A stretch of DNA of 64,000 nt from Chitinophagaceae bacterium (GTDB taxonomy: Bacteria; Bacteroidota; Bacteroidia; Chitinophagales; Chitinophagaceae): the NCBI GenBank assembly GCA_016719165.1, contig JADKAJ010000003.1:310001-374000 (forward strand). The letters are read 5' to 3'. Position 1 is the stretch's first letter. The number at the start of each line of letters is the position of its first letter. Under the pieces are notes generated by a model. It made no database searches. It was not told the DNA's origin and saw only the letters and a program-made list of their open reading frames with translations. The position numbers were made by a program, and so were the translations under genes. Shown piece by piece: positions 56,507 through 63,920 of the stretch.

Positions 56507-57157
56507 TCACTCTATCAAATTATTCTTCACAGCAAAGAAAACTAATCCCGCTGTATTCTTACTGCCAAACCGTTCCATCAACCTGTCTTTAATGGCCTCC
56601 ACAGTTCGAGGGCTGATTTCCATCTTTTGAGCAATTTCTGCAGCTGTAAATTCCATGCAAATAAAGCGGAGCACATCTTTTTCTTTATCACTCAGGGTAA
56701 TTTCACTGTTCAGTGAGGGTACCACTTTTTGCCGGGAATGAGATTTTTTCAACAGTATCCGGTTCACAAAATTATTCAGGTAATAACCCTTCTCATACAC
56801 TTCCATGATGGCCCTGCGGATCTCCTGTGGCTCTGCACTTTTTAATAAATAACCATTGGCGCCATTCTCCATCAGGTGATATACAAAACGTTCATCTTCG
56901 TACATACTCAGGATAAGGACCTTTATCTGGGGATATTGTTTGCTGATTGTTTTGGTAGCTTCTATGCCATCCTTGCCGGGCATACGCAAATCCATCAGTA
57001 CCACATCGGGTTCAGAAGCGGCTAAACCGTTGAGCAGATCCTCACCGTTCTCTGCCTCTTGTACAAATTTTACATTGGAATAAGGACGCAACGAAAGGAT
57101 AACTCCCTTGCGAAAAATTTTATGATCGTCAGCTATTGCTACCTTGATGATTCCCAT
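56507..57157 (-). CDS. NarL/FixJ-type response regulator
   Basis: A 216-residue two-component regulator. The receiver domain (about 1-120) has the acidic pocket ADD at residues 9-11, the phospho-acceptor Asp56 in LMDLRMP and the lysine in LLKSAEP. A LuxR-type helix-turn-helix (ITLSDKEKDVLRFICMEFTA onward, to about 210) follows. It lies 57 bases downstream of a histidine kinase gene on the same strand, its likely partner. A paralogue lies at 62454-63116. Confidence 0.94.
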   Translation of the reverse strand: MGIIKVAIADDHKIFRKGVILSLRPYSNVKFVQEAENGEDLLNGLAASEPDVVLMDLRMPGKDGIEATKTISKQYPQIKVLILSMYEDERFVYHLMENGANGYLLKSAEPQEIRRAIMEVYEKGYYLNNFVNRILLKKSHSRQKVVPSLNSEITLSDKEKDVLRFICMEFTAAEIAQKMEISPRTVEAIKDRLMERFGSKNTAGLVFFAVKNNLIE

Positions 57158-57214
57158 AGTATCAGATAAGGGATAAAATTAGCAAATAATCAGGAACAAA
57201 CCTTAGCGCATCTC

Positions 57215-58042
57215 TTATTCGTAAGGTTCATCTTTGGGCAACTCGATGGTCACCTTGTAATAAGTTTGTGAAATATCCTTTTCAAAATTGATATTGCCAT
57301 CTACTACCCGCAGGCGGCTGGTAATGTTTTTCAGACCGAGTCCTACATTACTTTTATTCAGCTTTTCAAAATCAGCCTGTACCAGCCCTCTTCCGTCGTG
57401 ATGGATGCGAAGGTAAAACTTGCCGGCATGAACGTTCTGGGTGAGATGGATAAAACTGGAGTTACTGTGTTTAAGAATATTATTGATAAGCTCCTGCACT
57501 ACCCGGAAAATGATCAGCTCTTTTTCTTCTTTCAACCTTTCTTTATACTCATGAAAACGGCTGCTGGCATTGATGGCACCGGAGCCACTGATTTTCTGGA
57601 ACAGGTCATTGATGGCGGATTCTAATCCAAAATTTTTGAGGGTGGGCGGCATCAGGCTGTGGCTGATATTACGCACCAGTTGTATGGTATCATCAATGAT
57701 CTGTCTTGCCTGGAAGATAGATTGTAACTGGGTAGCTTTATCCTGGTTCACCAGGTTCTCATTCAGGTAAAGTCGGGCCGTGGCCAGCAGGGGTCCGGCA
57801 TCGTCATGCAGGTCGGCAGCCAGGCGTTGACGTTCTTCTTCCTGGAGTTTGATAGAGGCGTTCAGCAACAATCTTTGCTGGGCCTGCTCCATGGTTTGTA
57901 TCTTTTCATTAAAGCGTTTTACCCTTCGCTGGTGAAGAATAATAAAGATGATCAAGCCTACAGTAAGCAACAGCATGCCCATAGTGCCCAGTAAAAGCAC
58001 AAAGGAAACTCCGGAACTGTTGGTGGCTTGCAGTAAGAACAT
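57215..58042 (-). CDS. Histidine kinase of the HisKA_3 (NarX/DesK) type
   Basis: A 275-residue kinase with one N-terminal membrane helix (about residues 12-36) and almost no extracellular part. It is followed by the dimerisation motif with His79 in AADLHDDAG and an HATPase domain (N box ELINNILKHS, G boxes HHDGRGL and GLGLKNITSRL). It lacks a sensory domain, so the signal must come through the membrane helix or a partner protein. The next gene upstream, 26 bases away, encodes a multi-spanning membrane protein that could be that sensor. The regulator follows downstream. Confidence 0.93.
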   Translation of the reverse strand: MFLLQATNSSGVSFVLLLGTMGMLLLTVGLIIFIILHQRRVKRFNEKIQTMEQAQQRLLLNASIKLQEEERQRLAADLHDDAGPLLATARLYLNENLVNQDKATQLQSIFQARQIIDDTIQLVRNISHSLMPPTLKNFGLESAINDLFQKISGSGAINASSRFHEYKERLKEEKELIIFRVVQELINNILKHSNSSFIHLTQNVHAGKFYLRIHHDGRGLVQADFEKLNKSNVGLGLKNITSRLRVVDGNINFEKDISQTYYKVTIELPKDEPYE

Positions 58043-58068
58043 ATAGGTAGGTTAGTAATGGGTGGAAT

Positions 58069-58764
58069 TTATATAATATCTAAGTTTGGAATATCAGTTT
58101 TTTTGAGTTTGGAATTAGGTTGTTCATTAATATATGAAGGGTATCCAAGTAATACCATTGCAAATAATAGATTTTTTAAGATTTCAGGAATGTATGTTAA
58201 ATGCCAATAATTATCAAATTGCTGGTCTGTAACATCATTTGCTAATATATTAAAGAAAAAGGCGCTACCCAGATATATTAATATCCCTACAATCAACCAG
58301 AAACTGGGATATTCATATATGTTTTTTGAAATATTGTATTTCAAAAACTGCTGAAAATAAAAAAATGAAAATAGGAATATAAGGATAGTTTCAACTCCAA
58401 TGGGAACAGAGTCGATTTTTTGAAGTTTTGATACAAAAAAGTAGGTTACCTGAAAGACTAAAAATAAAAGTGAAAAACTAAAAATTGTTTTTCGAAGGTT
58501 TACATTTTTTATATTATACCAGATGACCGCTGCGAAAACCGAATATTCCAAAAGGGTATAAACAGTTTGTTGAATTTTTCTATAATTCTTGGGGATGTCG
58601 TAATAGAAATTCAGGTAGAAGAAAAAAACTAAACCGTATAAAGCAAGAATAATGAAAAGAGAGTATTTCTTTGATCTGCTTAAAAGAAAACCCAATGGTA
58701 TAAGAAGGTAAGAGTATACTAGTATATATGTAAAAAGCTCTTCTATAATTTGGATTTTGTCCAA
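58069..58764 (-). CDS. Multi-spanning membrane protein, possible sensor partner
   Basis: A 231-residue membrane protein with six or seven hydrophobic segments (for example YLLIPLGFLLS, FIILALYGLVFFFYL, FLLVFQVTYFFVS, WLIVGILIYLGSAFFF) and a charged, Asn/Lys-rich tail. The overall shape recalls small seven-helix sensor modules, but no motif proves it. It is the first gene of a probable three-gene unit with the histidine kinase and response regulator. It is AT-richer than its neighbours. Confidence 0.6.
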   Translation of the reverse strand: MDKIQIIEELFTYILVYSYLLIPLGFLLSRSKKYSLFIILALYGLVFFFYLNFYYDIPKNYRKIQQTVYTLLEYSVFAAVIWYNIKNVNLRKTIFSFSLLFLVFQVTYFFVSKLQKIDSVPIGVETILIFLFSFFYFQQFLKYNISKNIYEYPSFWLIVGILIYLGSAFFFNILANDVTDQQFDNYWHLTYIPEILKNLLFAMVLLGYPSYINEQPNSKLKKTDIPNLDII

Positions 58765-59467
58765 AAATAGAAAAACTTTTTAAAAATGATTAACTCATTT
58801 TTTTGGAACGGAGTAATCTTATTACTCTTCCCAAACTAAAATACCTACATCTTCAGTTGCAAATCTTTTCATAACAGTAACATTTTAAGCCTTTTCTCAA
58901 ATTAATTTGACAGTCAAATATGGAAATCCTTCTGACCTAATACAATTGCTTTTAAACCGGGTGATTACCCCTATTACCTTCCAAAACCCTTAATAGATAA
59001 GGCTTTAGGAGATTTTTTGTCGGAATAATACTTGATTAAAATGGGTAAAATAACTAAGTAAAATTAGTAAATTTACGGTTGTAAAAATAGTAAGTTTACC
59101 GTGTAAATTCACGGTTATTAACAGGTGTGGATAAAGAAAGGAAGGGTAAGTGGCGAGTGGAAAAGGGAACCTGGTCAATTCAAAAATAACTCACACATAT
59201 TTCAAAAAAAGGAAGTTGATTGACATTGGACTTCGCTATGGCATTCAAGGGATTTGGAAATTACATTCAGGACGGTTTCTAAGGACATTGGACGAAAAAA
59301 TAGGGGCTCCATCTTTTGTCAATCAACTGAGTCAAAAGTATATCCACATACTGATGTGCACAAGAGCAATACTCCGGGATTTTAAACTTTCAGTTTTTAC
59401 GAGTTCAATCGTATAGTTTCCGGGCAGGAATGCAATTATACGATAGGAGAAATGAAAATTTACGATT
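58765..59467. other. Gene-poor region with inverted repeats
   Basis: No convincing gene. An open frame at 59150-59416 (88 residues) has no recognisable features. Notable sequences are a palindrome tttgac a gtcaaa at 58906-58918, the triple motif at 59067-59112 (separate entry), two near-identical segments gacattgga about 65 bases apart (59222 and 59287), and a 7-base inverted repeat tcgtata / tatacga at 59409-59443. The base composition is low in GC. The region separates the kinase unit from the repeat and pseudogene block and may contain the kinase unit's control sites. Confidence 0.5.
59067..59112 (+). repeat. Three copies of GTAAnTTnAC
   Basis: gtaaatttac (59067-59076), gtaagtttac (59090-59099) and gtaaattcac (59103-59112), the first a perfect palindrome. 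Two of them are followed by cggtt and one by cgt. Start-to-start spacing is 23 and 13 bases. Closely spaced near-palindromes suggest a binding site array. Confidence 0.5.
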
Positions 59468-59584
59468 ATGCCTCACCCCCTTGAAACAGTTATCGGGTTT
59501 CGGCATTATTTCACCCCCTCTCCAGGTGGAGATGGGGTGGACGGGCATAATCTTTTGGCTTGATTGCAGACGGAGTGTGGTAAA
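59468..59584. repeat. MITE-like element, copy A
   Basis: A copy about 117 bases long of the element at 62235-62352, roughly 80 percent identical by eye. The shared core includes gcattatttca, ccccctctcca and ggtggacgggcata. The end sequences (cctcacccc on the left, gtgtggtaaa on the right) are degraded terminal inverted repeats, so this copy looks older than copy B. Confidence 0.75.
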
Positions 59585-59622
59585 CTTCAACAGACTGTTT
59601 CACAAATGTTTTATTTTAGGAT

Positions 59623-59950
59623 ATGAGTAGTTCTGATGAATACACAGAAAACCTGCATAAGGGTGCCAAAGCCTCAACTTTTGAAAATGCCCGGCAGTTG
59701 CGCCGTACAGAAACGGAAGCGGAGAAAAAACTTTGGCTGTATTTGCGAAACCGCCAGTTGATGGGCAAAAAAATTCAGGCGGCAACAAGCAATCGATACT
59801 TATGTACTTTATTTTTACTGTCATGAATCCAAGCTGGCTATTGAACTGGATGGAGCTATACATAATAATGAAATGAACAGGCAGTATGATAATGTAAGTA
59901 CCCCTTTTCTCAGACAGCATTATAATATCAAATCAGGATATTTATATTAA
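59623..59950 (+). pseudogene. DUF559 (VSR-like endonuclease-fold) gene, frameshifted and truncated
   Basis: The first frame reads NARQLRRTETEAEKKLWLYL then RNRQLMGKK. The family's continuation appears in the +1 frame: FRRQQAIDTYVLYFYCHESK then LAIELDGAIHNNE, ending at 59950. The shift is at a run of seven A residues (59767-59773), where six would keep the frame. DUF559 proteins have a PD-(D/E)XK-like nuclease fold; the conserved ELDG acidic motif is present. The last part (VSTPFLRQHYNIKSGYLY) does not match the family end, so the gene is also damaged downstream. It is probably a remnant. Confidence 0.8.
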
Positions 59951-59953
59951 AAT

Positions 59954-59998
59954 ACCGGTATAACTCAGTTCAGTTAAGAGTTATACCGGTTCTTTTCT
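59954..59998 (+). terminator. Terminator-like hairpin before the 60003 gene
   Basis: A perfect 13-base stem (accggtataactc at 59954-59966, gagttataccggt at 59978-59990) with an 11-base loop and a following tcttttct. It starts four bases after the DUF559 stop and ends 12 bases before the next ATG, so it could end the former or control the latter. Confidence 0.75.
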
Positions 59999-60002
59999 GA
60001 CT

Positions 60003-60791
60003 ATGAGGAAACTTATTTATATAATGATCTTTATTTCTATTCAGCAAAATGGGAATACCCAAAAGCTGTATAGTGTTGTTAACTTAACCGCTCCATTCTC
60101 AGGTATATCCTATACGGGCGGGCACAACAGCCAGGAGTTTAAACCAAGCGTTGCCAGAATAAACCTGAGTTGGGGAGTGGATATAATTTATCGCCGGAAA
60201 AAAGTGAATCACAAATTTTCGGTGGAACAGATGCCATTTGAAAAATATTTTAAACTGGTTAATAAATATATGCTGCCTCCCAATACTGAGCAACTTTTGG
60301 GGCATGTCAGGATAAATTTTGGAACAGCAATTGATCATTTTATTTTCAGCTATGCATTGCAAAAGGAAGGAAAAAAGGAAAAAGGGTTCCTGTTTGATTC
60401 TAAAATAAGGTTTAACTATTCAGCAGGTGTTGGTGTCAGTTTTAACAGAAGCAAGGGTTACTACAGAAACCTGTATGCCAATTCTTCTGATGGTGCATCA
60501 AACCAATATACTTATATGGCTTATGATGCGGTTCATTATCGGGATGGTTTCGGGTTATTCGTAAGAGGAACTGGTGGATTTGATTTTGTTAACAAGAGGG
60601 GAAAAAGAAAGTTATCTGTTAATTTATTTTACAACCAGGGGTTGAAGGACATGGCCCATTTCGATATTCACTATCGCTATGGTTATTGGAATGATCCTGC
60701 CAAACAGGTAGGTGTGCCAAAACTGGTATTGCGAAGCAGGGGTACTGTATTTGGCTTAAGTGTTGGCATACCCATTACTCTTTTAAAATAA
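60003..60791 (+). CDS. Secreted probable outer-membrane barrel protein
   Basis: A 262-residue protein with a signal peptide (KLIYIMIFISIQQNGNTQ). The mature part has alternating hydrophobic/polar beta strands rich in aromatics (GVGVSFNRSKGYYRNLY, DGFGLFVRGTGGFDFV, GTVFGLSVGIPITLLK), consistent with an outer-membrane beta-barrel. The final residue pattern is less typical than the usual terminal Phe. I recognise no family. It is the first of three consecutive secreted proteins of similar character (60003-62234), separated by 5 and 76 bases. Confidence 0.65.
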   Translation: MRKLIYIMIFISIQQNGNTQKLYSVVNLTAPFSGISYTGGHNSQEFKPSVARINLSWGVDIIYRRKKVNHKFSVEQMPFEKYFKLVNKYMLPPNTEQLLGHVRINFGTAIDHFIFSYALQKEGKKEKGFLFDSKIRFNYSAGVGVSFNRSKGYYRNLYANSSDGASNQYTYMAYDAVHYRDGFGLFVRGTGGFDFVNKRGKRKLSVNLFYNQGLKDMAHFDIHYRYGYWNDPAKQVGVPKLVLRSRGTVFGLSVGIPITLLK

Positions 60792-60796
60792 GAAAT

Positions 60797-61327
60797 ATGA
60801 AATATTATTTTACTGCCGTGCTGATGATATTGCTTATGAGTAAGCCAGGTAAGTGTCAAAAAGGTTCTGTTTGGCTCAGCGGCGGGCCTTCAATGGGTTT
60901 TGCTGTGTCCAATAAGAATTTCAGCTATTACTACAAAAATGGAATTGGTGGAAATTTGCAGGCTAATTTCGGAACTGCCCAATTAGGATCAGTTACTGCG
61001 CATCTTTCCTATTTGTCTTTTGGCGCAAAAAATTTACCAGTAACGGATGCCAGTTCCTCAACACTTTTAAAAGCGGGGTATCAGACTTATTTTTTGAACT
61101 CTGGTTTTTTTGTAGGAGCCGATGCAGGTTTTTCCTTTTATGGATATGGTATATTCAGTGGCCGTACCCGTTTTGTTGCAGGGGCTACTATTGGCTATTC
61201 ATTTAAAATAGCTAAGAATAATTATATTAATATTTTCCCATCTTATAACCAGGTTTTCAGTACGCCTAACAATAATAAATGGCTTATTGCTAATATTTGT
61301 TATCGGTTTGGACTCAACAAAAAGTAG
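60797..61327 (+). CDS. Small secreted probable outer-membrane barrel protein
   Basis: A 176-residue protein with a signal peptide (ending KCQ). It has strongly barrel-like strands (GIGGNLQANFGTAQLGSVTAHLSYLSFG split by short turns, GFFVGADAGFSFYGYG, TRFVAGATIGYSFKI), ending in CYRFGLNKK. The size suits an eight-stranded barrel. It begins five bases after the preceding gene, so the two are almost surely cotranscribed. No family recognised. Confidence 0.68.
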   Translation: MKYYFTAVLMILLMSKPGKCQKGSVWLSGGPSMGFAVSNKNFSYYYKNGIGGNLQANFGTAQLGSVTAHLSYLSFGAKNLPVTDASSSTLLKAGYQTYFLNSGFFVGADAGFSFYGYGIFSGRTRFVAGATIGYSFKIAKNNYINIFPSYNQVFSTPNNNKWLIANICYRFGLNKK

Positions 61328-61403
61328 CATACAAGAAATCACTTGCAGTTAAGTATCGGCTTTTTCATGTTTGTTCTAATCAAAAGCATATTCAATTTAT
61401 GCT

Positions 61404-62234
61404 ATGAAGATTTTTTTGTCAATATTATTTTGGCTGATACCTGTAAGTGCCTTTCTCCAGGTAAAAGACAGCATTCTTAAGCAACCCGGCCTGACTGTTT
61501 CGGCAAAGAACTCAGTAAAAGGCGCCTCTTACAGGGAATACAAACCCGAAATCCTTACTTCCGGTTTTATAGACATTGTAAACAACGGCCAGGTAAATGC
61601 TTCTGCACGGTTTATCCGTTTGTTTATTGGCGAACCGGGCAGGTTTGCTATCCCGCTTTCTATTTATAGCGGGGTTTCTTCCAATAATTTTCAAAACCAG
61701 CAAGCAGCCGGGGGCCTGCGTTCAAACGAACATCTGGTCAGTAGTTTTATCAATCCGCTCAGCGGGTTGGCTAATATGTCAATAGATGGAGTGATTTTCT
61801 TTAACCGCAAAGCCGAAAAATTAACCCGTGCCGGGTTTATGTATCATGGGGGCATCCGCATTCTTACGGGTTATAAAACAGGTCCGGTTTCAGAACCGTC
61901 CACCGGCAAGCCCATCAATTTTTTAAACAGTTTCGGCTCCACGGGCCTATATTTTCAAACAGGCGCCTGGGAGAGGAACAACAGTAAAAACGTAGGTATT
62001 TTCTGGCTGGCAGGCCGCTATATCCTTTGCAAAACAGGCGATAAGCAATTAAAAGAAATAATCCCCGCTATAGAAACCAACGGAGTTTATCATGGCTGGA
62101 GCCTTGGCTGGGGAGTAGAGATCAATAACCTCGTCAATATAAAAGTGCTTTATTACAAATATGTAAAGAAGCCAGAAATAAATTACTCCCTTCCTATCTA
62201 CCAGTTTTCATTTAATTACTCATTGAAAAACTGA
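61404..62234 (+). CDS. Secreted protein of unknown family
   Basis: A 276-residue protein with a signal peptide (MKIFLSILFWLIPVSAFLQ). The mature part starts with a charged segment (VKDSILKQPGLTVSAKNSVK) and is then beta-rich (ARFIRLFIGEPGRFAIPLSI, AGFMYHGGIRILTGYKTG, YHGWSLGWGVEINNLVNIKV). It ends YQFSFNYSLKN, a plausible barrel end. I recognise no family. The MITE-like element copy B begins at the very next base after its stop codon, so the insertion may have set the present 3' end. It probably belongs with the two preceding genes. Confidence 0.65.
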   Translation: MKIFLSILFWLIPVSAFLQVKDSILKQPGLTVSAKNSVKGASYREYKPEILTSGFIDIVNNGQVNASARFIRLFIGEPGRFAIPLSIYSGVSSNNFQNQQAAGGLRSNEHLVSSFINPLSGLANMSIDGVIFFNRKAEKLTRAGFMYHGGIRILTGYKTGPVSEPSTGKPINFLNSFGSTGLYFQTGAWERNNSKNVGIFWLAGRYILCKTGDKQLKEIIPAIETNGVYHGWSLGWGVEINNLVNIKVLYYKYVKKPEINYSLPIYQFSFNYSLKN

Positions 62235-62352
62235 TTTACCTCACCCCCTCAAGTCAGTTTTGCGGATTCAGCATTATTTCATCCCCCTCTCCATGTGGAG
62301 AGGGGTGGACGGGCATATTCTTTTAATTTGATTATTGACGGGGTGAGGTAAA
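62235..62352. repeat. MITE-like element, copy B, with perfect terminal inverted repeats
   Basis: A 118-base element bounded by perfect 13-base inverted repeats (tttacctcacccc at 62235-62247, ggggtgaggtaaa at 62340-62352) and holding an internal 10-base stem hairpin (cccctctcca tg tggagagggg, 62284-62305). It has no coding capacity. A related, more diverged copy lies at 59468-59584. The structure fits a non-autonomous transposable or REP-like element. Confidence 0.85.
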
Positions 62353-62453
62353 ATACCCAAAAGAAATTTCTCCATAATGCGGATAATACTAAATTTAACG
62401 TATTTTTACTCAATAGCGTTACCCATTAAAATAAATTAATAAACCAATATCTC

Positions 62454-63116
62454 ATGTCCACTACAACCCAGCAAATCAAAGTGGCGATTGCTGATGACCA
62501 CAAAATATTCCGTGATGGCATCCGCATGGCGCTGAGGGAGAAGGATTACCTTAAAATTCTTTGGGAAGCAGAAGATGGTAAGGACCTGATGCACAAACTG
62601 CAGCTGAAGCAACCTGATGTGATCCTTATGGACATCCGGATGCCACATGTGGATGGTATCAATGCCATCAGTCTTATCCGTAAGGAATATGAGTCCATCA
62701 AGATCATCGTACTGACTATGTATGATGACCAGGAGATGATCACCAAAATGATGGAAATGGGAGCCAATGCCTACCTTACCAAAACAACAGACCCCGAAGA
62801 GATATACCAGGCCATCCTCACCTGCATGAATGACGATTTTTATTTTAATGAACTGGTAAATAAAGCAGTGCTGCTTAAACTACAGCATAAGAAGACGGTA
62901 CGGCAATTTTATCCCAATCCTGTTAAGCTATCAGAAAAAGAACTACGCATATTAAAACTGATAGCAGATGATAAAACAACTGAAGAGATATCCAAAGAAG
63001 TATTTCTGAGCCCCCGCACTATAGAAACCATTCGCCAGAACATGAAACAGAAAGTAGGGGCCAAGACCATCGCCGGCCTGGTAATGTATGCCACCCGCAA
63101 TAAATTGTTAGAATAG
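62454..63116 (+). CDS. NarL/FixJ-type response regulator without adjacent kinase
   Basis: A 220-residue regulator, clearly paralogous to the one at 56507-57157. The receiver has ADD at residues 13-15, the phospho-acceptor Asp60 in LMDIRMP and a lysine in YLTKTTDP, followed by a LuxR-type helix-turn-helix (VKLSEKELRILKLIADDKTT onward). No histidine kinase is next to it; the closest is the one at 57215-58042. A terminator follows. It sits downstream of the three secreted-protein genes, with copy B of the repeat in between. Confidence 0.93.
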   Translation: MSTTTQQIKVAIADDHKIFRDGIRMALREKDYLKILWEAEDGKDLMHKLQLKQPDVILMDIRMPHVDGINAISLIRKEYESIKIIVLTMYDDQEMITKMMEMGANAYLTKTTDPEEIYQAILTCMNDDFYFNELVNKAVLLKLQHKKTVRQFYPNPVKLSEKELRILKLIADDKTTEEISKEVFLSPRTIETIRQNMKQKVGAKTIAGLVMYATRNKLLE

Positions 63117-63122
63117 GATTTT

Positions 63123-63145
63123 TGCCGGGATACCCCGGCATTTTT
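63123..63145 (+). terminator. Rho-independent terminator after the second response regulator
   Basis: A perfect 7-base stem (tgccggg / cccggca) with a 4-base loop, followed by five T residues, six bases after the stop codon. Confidence 0.9.
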
Positions 63146-63176
63146 AATACGCTAACCCTGCTTATTTAATCTGCAC

Positions 63177-63920
63177 ATGAGTAATATCAACGATACTTTT
63201 TTTGATGGTCATTATAAGGAAATATGGAAGACCCTTATTCCGGATGAATTGACTGTGAAAGAAGTTGATTTCATGGTTCCTCATTTTGGTCTGCAACCAG
63301 GCAGTAAAGTGCTTGACCTGATGTGCGGATATGGCAGGCATGCCATTGCTTTGGCTAAAAAGGGGATAGTGGTAACGGCTGTTGATAATTTGGGAGATTA
63401 TATTGATGAAATAAAGCAAGTGGCAGAAAAGGATAATTTGCCATTGCAAGCTGTAAAGCATGATGTGATCACTTATCCTTTAGATGCTGATTTTGATCTG
63501 GCCATTTGTATGGGCAACAGCCTGAATTTTTTTAATGCAGCAGATACGATAAGACTGTTCAGTAATATAGCTGCACATCTTAAACCCGGGGGACATTTGC
63601 TGATAAACAGTTGGTCGATTGCAGAAATAGTATTTAATAAACCGGTTACTAACAGCTGGAGTAAGATAGGGGAGTATAAATTTCTTACAGAAGCAAAACT
63701 TTCCTTTCGACCCACCAGGATGGAAATAGAAAGTATAATGATTGCCCCGGATGGTACGGAAGAAACAAAAAAGGGTATTGATTATATCTACTCACTCAAT
63801 GAAATGGATGCCCTGCTTCAGCAGGCCGGGCTGCACCTGAAGGAAGTGTATAGCATACCCGGAAGAAAAAAATTTACAGTAGGTGAACCAAGGGCATACC
63901 TTATTGCCGGGAATTACTAA
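63177..63920 (+). CDS. Class I SAM-dependent methyltransferase
   Basis: A 247-residue cytoplasmic methyltransferase. The AdoMet-binding motif I is VLDLMCGYGRHAIAL at 45-59, followed by VTAVDNL (motif II acid), FDLAICMGNSLNFF and a motif-IV-like segment HLKPGGHLLINSW. The substrate cannot be told; small-molecule methyltransferases are most similar in layout. It stands alone after a terminator; the 80 bases to the window end hold nothing recognisable. Confidence 0.9.
   Translation: MSNINDTFFDGHYKEIWKTLIPDELTVKEVDFMVPHFGLQPGSKVLDLMCGYGRHAIALAKKGIVVTAVDNLGDYIDEIKQVAEKDNLPLQAVKHDVITYPLDADFDLAICMGNSLNFFNAADTIRLFSNIAAHLKPGGHLLINSWSIAEIVFNKPVTNSWSKIGEYKFLTEAKLSFRPTRMEIESIMIAPDGTEETKKGIDYIYSLNEMDALLQQAGLHLKEVYSIPGRKKFTVGEPRAYLIAGNY

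Noticed and set aside
59222..59300. Direct repeat gacattgga (two copies)
   Set aside because: Only about nine bases, without symmetric context; likely chance in low-complexity sequence.
59150..59416. Open frame of 88 residues in the gene-poor region
   Set aside because: GTG start, no recognisable domain, AT-rich sequence with internal short repeats; kept only as part of the intergenic description.
59430..59630. Open frame of 66 residues
   Set aside because: It is mostly translation of the MITE-like copy A.
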